Shown here in pieces: positions 7,031 through 13,800 of a DNA stretch of 17,866 nucleotides. The notes under the pieces were generated by a model that had not been told where the DNA came from, did no database searches, and saw only the letters and a program-made list of their open reading frames with translations. Position 1 is the first letter of the stretch. Every line of letters begins with the position of its first letter. The stretch spans positions 1 to 17,866 of the forward strand of contig CAIQCM010000100.1 of assembly GCA_903870305.1 (NCBI GenBank), in the 5' to 3' direction. The stretch comes from an uncultured bacterium. Lineage in GTDB: Bacteria; Patescibacteriota; Patescibacteriia; CAIQCM01. Both the position numbers and the translations under genes were made by a program.

Positions 7031-7497
7031 GTTCTCGATCTCTTGTCTCTTTCGCCTCGGGGCGGTGAAAGCGACCAGAGATCGGAGACAAAACATGGGT
7101 GGCGCGTTAGGCCGGGGGGCTTAATGCGCCAAACATGCAAAGCCCCGCACTGAGAGTCGGGTTCACCGCCAGTGAACAAGACAAAGACGGCTCGGTGCGG
7201 GGCCGGTTGATGCGCATCGCTTTCTCTCACCATAGCTTCCCCTAAGAGCGGGAGTCGAATGGGAGACGAAACGGTGTGCGTCAGCCCCTGCGCCTTTGGT
7301 CGCAATCTGGCTAGCGGTGCGGGAAGTAACGGCCGATACGGCTGATCTCCGAAAAAGTTCTTTCTCATACCGTTTCTCAGTATCGCATTCGGTGCGGCGA
7401 TAACGAGAGACCTCCGCAAAACGGCGGAGCAACCCGGCCCCTCTCTGAATACTGTTTGTCCCGTTGGGGACTGCTGAGCAAAGAGGGGTCGGGGAAA
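7031..7497 (+). ncRNA. Large structured RNA or 5' leader before the giant adhesin gene
   Basis: About 470 nt are almost wholly foldable. Stems in order: CTTTC-GCC/GGT-GAAAG with loop TCGGGGC (7049-7071); CATG plus a 13-bp stem (7094-7137); a 13-bp stem 7142-7154/7191-7203 enclosing GTTCAC-CGCCA-GTGAAC; palindrome GATGCGCATC (~7209); CCTGCGCC/GGTGCGGG (~7287-7323); GTTTCTC..GAGAGAC enclosing TATCGC..GCGATA (7372-7411); CTCCG/CGGAG (~7412-7429); and a 12-bp stem 7433-7444/7482-7493 enclosing GTCCC-GTTG-GGGAC. Non-Watson-Crick pairs in these stems are consistently G·T on the + strand, so the RNA is + sense. No terminator or clear promoter bounds it; it may be the leader of the downstream gene. 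Confidence 0.5.
7049..7071 (+). repeat. TCGGGGC-loop hairpin, upstream copy
   Basis: CTTTCGCC (7049-7056), loop TCGGGGC (7057-7063), GGTGAAAG (7064-7071). It shares loop core and closing CC/GG pairs with the three hairpins at 16950-17146, but has a different outer stem and lacks the leading A of the loop. Confidence 0.5.
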
Positions 7498-7500
7498 TAC

Positions 7501-7545
7501 TATGAACGATGAAGTATGAATGATGAACGATGAACAATTCAATTC
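7501..7545. repeat. Iterated ATGAACG/ATGAATG words
   Basis: A run of ATGAACG, ATGAAGT, ATGAATG, ATGAACG, ATGAACA words lies between the structured segment and the adhesin gene. It matches the 1881-1920 run in type. A hairpin CATGCGA..TCGCATG (~7546-7579) and GCTGCC-GTTCA-GGCGGC (~7605-7620) follow, then an A-rich stretch up to the start codon at 7664. Confidence 0.4.
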
Positions 7546-7663
7546 ATGCGAGCGAAGCTAATTGGTTTCATTCGCATGCATTAGTGGATTGGTGTCGCGT
7601 CGCTGCCGTTCAGGCGGCCAACACAAAAACGAAAAATAAAAGTCAAAAACAAAAGAAAACAAA

Positions 7664-7858
7664 ATGTTTAAACGGCTTACAAATAAAACGTTGATGCAAG
7701 CGCTCCTCCGCGCGTGCTTCGTCGTTTTGTTTGTCGTTGCCACTGTCGCGGGTTTTGCGGCGCAAAATGCCAAAGCCGCCGCCGGCATCCCGCTCATTAT
7801 TAACTACCAGGCACGGGTGACTAACGCCTCCGGTACCCCCCATTACCGCGGCCACTAA
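7664..7858 (+). CDS. Detached N-terminus (signal peptide) of the giant adhesin
   Basis: ATG 7664 starts a signal peptide (MFKRLTNKTL, then ACFVVLFVVATVAGFAA, cleavage near NAKAAA). It runs into IPLIINYQARVTNASGTP, the usual opening of large CPR beta-repeat surface proteins. That family continues with a T-x-x-T-x-M-R-F block, and exactly this (ITAATNMRFVIWDS) is encoded one frame over from 7842. The frames meet in a run of six C (7836-7841), so dropping one C restores a single reading frame. In the given frame the product ends after 64 residues at TAA 7856-7858 and would be useless alone. It may be a homopolymer sequencing error or a genuine off-state. The start lies after an A-rich leader with no clear Shine-Dalgarno. 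Confidence 0.75.
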   Translation: MFKRLTNKTLMQALLRACFVVLFVVATVAGFAAQNAKAAAGIPLIINYQARVTNASGTPHYRGH

Positions 7859-7859
7859 C

Positions 7860-10800
7860 ATGCGCTTCGTCATCTGGGATTCGCTCTCCGGCGGCAGTTG
7901 TGTCTGGTCCGGCTGGGGCACCGGCGGCTCGAACGGTTGCAGCTCGCCTAATGGCAGCCAGGTCTCCGTCACTCCAGTTAACGGCGTCTTCTCGCTCGCC
8001 CTTGGCGACACGACCGTTTCTTCGCAGGTCGCGCTTCAGAACACCATTTTCAACGACGATAGCCGCTACTTGGAAATTCAGATGTATAACGGCGGAAGCT
8101 GGGAAACCTTGTCCCCGCGCAAACGCATCCTTGCCGCGCCGTATGCGATGAACTCGAATATGCTCGCCGGTCTCTCGACCTCGGCTTCCGGCGGCTCGGT
8201 TGCCTTTGTGCCGGTCACCGACTCCTCCGGCAAGCTCACGCTCACGGCCGGCACGACCGTTTCCGGCGCTTTGATCAGTTTGAATGACACTTCGAACTTC
8301 AATACCCAGATCAACACCGGCACCTCGACCGGCACGGTCACGATCGGCAACACCGGGTACGCCGGCGCGGTCGGCGTTCTTTCGCATGCCGCCCTCACCT
8401 TGACCGGCGGCGCAGCTTCGAGCTGGGGAACATCGGTGGGCAACTTAAACCTCTATGCCGCCGGCTCCGGAACGGGATCGGTCATAATCGGTAGCGGCGT
8501 CGGATCATCGACGCCAGACCTGTTCATTCTGGATAACAAGAACGACAACGCCACCGACCCATCGGGCTCGGCGGGTGCGATGTACTACAACTCAAACGCC
8601 GGCGTCTTCCGCTGCTACCAAGGCGCGGGTTGGACCAACTGTATCGGTTCGGGCGGCGGCGCGCGCCTTGATCAGGTCGCCGCGGCTACGACCACTGCGA
8701 CCATAGCGAACGCCAATAACGCGATCACTTGGAACTGGGGCACGCTTACCAATCAATTTGGTTTGACTTTGGGCGGCGGGACGGCGATGACGACCGGTTC
8801 GACTCTGCGCATCAATGCCTCGACCTTTGTTCATACAATCGCGGAAACCGGCGAAGCGGCCGAAGTTATTTTTGCCGATAACTCGACCAACAATAATGTC
8901 AGCACCTCGGTCACCAATGGTATCCATGTTGGTTCGTCGATCAGTACTTCCGGTCAAGGTCTTAAATCGGTTAACGCTTTTACGGCCAACGCGCCGACTT
9001 TAACCGGTTGCTCGGGCGGTGCCTGCGCTTGGAGCGGCTTTAACGTTAATACGCAAGCCACCGGCGCGCTTTCTACAATCACGCAAAACGGTTTAAATAT
9101 CGCCGGCGCCGGCATTTCGGCCGGTACCTTGAATGGCATTAATATCGGCGCCATCACCGGTTCGACCGGCGTTGAAAATGCCATTGCCATCGGCGGGGGT
9201 TGGGATACTTCGATCACGACGCTTGCAAACGCCGACCTGAATATTTATCCGAATGGTTCCGGCAGCACGGTTATTAAGACCGATGCTGATTCGTTTTTCA
9301 AAGTAACGGCCGTTGGCGTGCCGGGTCAGGACATGATCCAGATCACGAACGCCGGCCAACCGGTCGTGGCGCCGGGCGTTTCGGGCATTCAGCTTACTTA
9401 CGTGGGCGGCGCGGCGACGGTTGAGGCCTCGGCCGAGCGCATCGACATAACCGGCGGCACCTCGGCCGGCGCCGGCGCCATTTGGAATGGTTTGCGCATC
9501 GTGCAGGGCACGATCACGCCGGGCACGACGGTGAGTGATATCAAATTGGAGACCTACGCCCTATCGCAAAGCACCACCGATACGACCGTGATCAACGGTT
9601 TGAACATGCCGACTTCGGGCGCGCTTGCGCTAAACGCCGCCGGATCACTCACTTGGAACGGCGCCAACATTCAGATGCCGAACATCTCGCAAACGAGCGG
9701 CGCGATCGTTACGAGCGGCGTGGCGGTTACCACCGGCACGATCAATTTCGGCGGAACGCAGAACGGATTGAATATCATTGCCGCCGGCGTTGCCTATGGC
9801 ACGTTGAACGGCATTAACATCGGCGCCATCTCCAGCGGATTTGGCGCGGAAACCGCGCTCAATATTGGCGCCGGCTGGGACAAGGGGATTGCGATCGCGA
9901 CTGCCGATAATACCGGTTCGGGGTTGGTAATTACGACCGCCGGCGGCGGCACACCGACCGCCTTTAGCGTCGGCCCGAATGGAACCGTCAACCCGGCCTT
10001 TAACATCGACACGACGAATGCGGCCAACCTTGTTACCAACCCGAGTTTTGAGGTCAATACCGCCGGCTGGGTGGCTAAAGGAACCAACCCGACGATCGCG
10101 CGCGTGACGACGCAAGCGATCGCCGGCGGCGCTTCGCTCCTTGTCAACAACACCGCCGGTTCGCCGGCTGCGGGCGATGGTGTTAAGTACAACTATCTTT
10201 TTACCGGCGGGAACACTTACGCTTTGAGTTTTTATGCCAAGCTCGATCCCACCAGTAAGCCCTTCGCCTCGGCGACCGCACCATACAACGATTTTGCCGC
10301 CGGTTATTACAACGGCACCGCTGACACCGACTGCGCCTTAAGTCCCAACCAAGACCAGCAAGCGGTTTCCGCGACGCAATGGAACCACTATAGCTGTACC
10401 TTCACCCCGGGCTCGATCAACCAGTACTTCTATATCCGCCAGACCGACAATATGGCCGGTCATATGTATTTTATTGACGGCGTGCAGTTGGAAGTTGCCA
10501 GCCAGCCGACCTCTTACCACGAAAGCACGGTTTCCTTTGGAGCATCGATGCTCAAAGTTCAGGGTCTTAACAACTGCAACCGCCTTACCACCGACGCGAC
10601 CGGCACGGTCATTTGCGGCAACGGACTGGTGAATAATATTCCGCTCGTTATCGGCTTTGGCCACTCGGTCATGCGCGCGCTCTATGCGGCGACGAACGGC
10701 GCCACGAACGGTTACAACCGCTACTTGGCGCGTCTCGCCAATATGCTCCACGCGCAAGAAATAAACCATGCTGTTGACGGCTCGCAATCGTTCCTCGCCA

Positions 10801-13800
10801 ACAACGTCGGCGTGGGCGGCGGTTATGCGTACATGCTGCAAAATACCGTTCCGCCGCGGAATCAAGCGTTTGCGCCGGGACAAACCGGTCCGACCGCGCC
10901 ATATTTGGGATCGAATAATTTAGGCGTTTTGCAATACGGCATTAACGACGTATATCTCCTCACCGCGAACCGCGGTGCCGGCACGGCGTATGATTCGGCC
11001 GGTTGCAGCGCTTACAACTATTTCTCCTGCACCTTGGAGGACTCAAAAGAAGCCATGCGCACGATGATCGCGCGCGAACAGGCCTCGGCCGTTTTTGAAG
11101 AAGACACCAACAACCTCTCCCCTACAGCTTCGCCGACCGCGGTCTTCTACTCCGGGACCAACTCGCGCGTTCTTACGACCGCCCAGAACTCCGGCGCCGG
11201 CTATCAGCAATTCACGACCGCCGGTTCGGCCACCGTCTGTTTGCCACTCGACCTGAACGCCACCGGCGGCACCGTTGACATCGGCATTCTCGCCGACACG
11301 TCGGGGAACGGCGCCACCCACACGATCAGCTTGGACGGCACGACGGTCGCGACCGTTAACACCGTCGGATTATTGAACATGTCGGGCGCGGCCGCCACGA
11401 CACCGACCAACTTGAGCATTGTCCGCCGTATTAAGGTTCCGCAGGGGAACGCCAGCGGCACGACCGGCTGTTTGGCCGCCGGCACTCAGCACAAAATTGT
11501 CGACAATATTACCGCTGTCACCGGCAGTACCGGCTTTGACTACTACCAAATTGAAGCGACCACGCCGGTACCGACCCTAGTCATTAACACGGCGCGCCAG
11601 ACCAACTACAGCTACCAGGGGAACAGGATCAACGACAACGACGTTAACTTCGAGAATAATGCGATCTCCGACGTGATCAGCGAGTTCCCGTCGACCGTTA
11701 TGTCGGTCGACGAAGACTCGGCGCTTGGCAAGAATCCGGACAACTGGTCAACCGACTTGGTGCACCCCAACGACAAGGGTCACGCCCTTATCGCCGAAGC
11801 CGCTTACCAAACCCTGGAGAGTATGCCCGGGAATGCCCGGCAAACGACTTTGGGTTTGGCCGCCGGCAACACGACGCAAACCATTGAAACCGTAAATTAC
11901 GGCATCTACAATACAGATTACCAACCGACGCTGCTCATTAACACAACGCCGACGAACCCCGGCAACATAGCCAACAGCATTACCAATCCGGGTTTTGAAT
12001 TTGACTCTTCCGGGTGGGGCGTTTTCATTGGATCCATAAATCGCGTCGCCACCCAAAATTATACCGGCGCCGGTTCGCTTCAGGTTGTAACCAATCCGGT
12101 GGCGCCCTATTCCGGCCCTTACTGGAATTGGGCGTTTCCCGACACCAACCCTTTCACTTTTTCTTTCTACGCCAAGCTTGACGCCGCCAGTCCGGCATTT
12201 ACCACTCTTGCCGCCGGCTATTATGACAGCGGTTCTGCCTGGCATGCATGCTCGCTTAATTCCAATACCGTTGTCGCGACCGGCTGGACGCGCTATTACT
12301 GCACGTTTAGCACCACTTCGGGCAGCGTCTTCCCGTCAATTGTTGATTCAAGTTCGGGCGGCGGCGCGAAAACTTTTTATGTTGACGACGTGCTTTTGCA
12401 AGAAACCAGCACGCTTAACAATTGGGACGAGGGCGGCAGCATCAGCTTGGTGGGAAATGTGGTTTCCCCGGTCCAGTTCCAGAACACCAGCAACTCAACG
12501 ACCGCCTTCCAGATCAACGATGCCGCCGGCAATGTGCTCATGAGCGCCAACACGGTGACCGACAATGTATCTTTTACAACCACCGGGCTCGCGCAAACGA
12601 CGACCGCCGTTACGACCCTGAACCCGGTCTCGGTTTCCGCCACCGGCGCCATTTCGCAGACAACGAATACGGGCACGATCAATTGGCTTGGAAATTTGAT
12701 CACGACCCCCGCGACGACCATTAACGTCGCCGGCGGCACCATTTTGAACGACGGCCTAAAGATCGTTCAGGGCGCTTATAACGTGAACACGACCAACGGC
12801 GCCGCCGGCGGCATGAACGGCATTGATATTGCCGGCGGTACCATGTCGACCTTGGCCGCACAGACCGGCACAATTAGCGACATTAACTTGACGACCGCTT
12901 TGCTCGCCTCGAGTACGACCGGCATTAACAATGTTAACGGCATTTACTTGAGTTCGGCCGGCGCGCTTAGCACCGCGACGAACGCCGGCGTGGTCAACTG
13001 GGACGGCGTCATTATCAATCCGCCGGCCGCCACCGTCGGCATTATCGGCAGTACGGTCACCTCGAACGGATTTGACGTGAACGCCTCGAACCTGACCATG
13101 TCGGCGAACGGCACCGGCAATGTCTATGGCATCGATCTCGCCATGGGCACGTTAACCGCGAACGGTACCGGCGGCGTGATAGACGGCATTCTCATTGCCG
13201 GCCCGGCGATCGCCGGCACTTCGACCGCCGCCGGTACGGTGAACGATGTGGCCATGACAACCGCGATTTTGTCTCTTTCGACCGCGACCACGCAAAACAT
13301 TTATGGCTGGAACCTGAGCGCGGCGGGAAACATCACGACCACTTCGACCGGCACGATCAACTGGACCGGCAGTAACATTGTCATGCCGAACATCACGCAA
13401 GGCGCGGGCAGCACGATCGCCTCGAATGGTCTAAGTGTCACCTCGGGCACGATCACGACCGGCGGCACGATGAACGATATCAATATCGTTGGCGGAACGG
13501 CCGGCGCCGGCACAGAGAATGGCATCAACATCAATACAATAGCCAATGGCGCCGGTACCGAGAACGCGATCGCCATTGGCGGCGGCTGGGATACTTCGAT
13601 CACCACTCTTGCGAACGCCAACCTCGTGATCCAGCCGAACGGCTCGGGCAAGACAGTGTTCAATGTTGATGCCGACTCCCCGGTTTCTATTGCGGCTACC
13701 GCTGTTCCGGGCTTGGACATGCTCAACATCACCAACTCCGGTTTCCCGGCGGTTGGTGTTGGCGTGAACGCCCTCTCCATAAACTACTTCGGCGGCAATG

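Noticed and set aside
7101..7130. Integron attC site (contains GTTAGGC)
   Set aside because: The matching R'' core is missing in the right place, the gene has no cassette boundaries, and no integrase is present.
6988..7542. Minus-strand ORF of 184 codons in the structured region
   Set aside because: The translation is low-quality (scattered Pro/Arg/Ser, no domain or export signal). It overlaps stems whose G·T pairs place the functional strand on +, and its start lies in iterated intergenic words.
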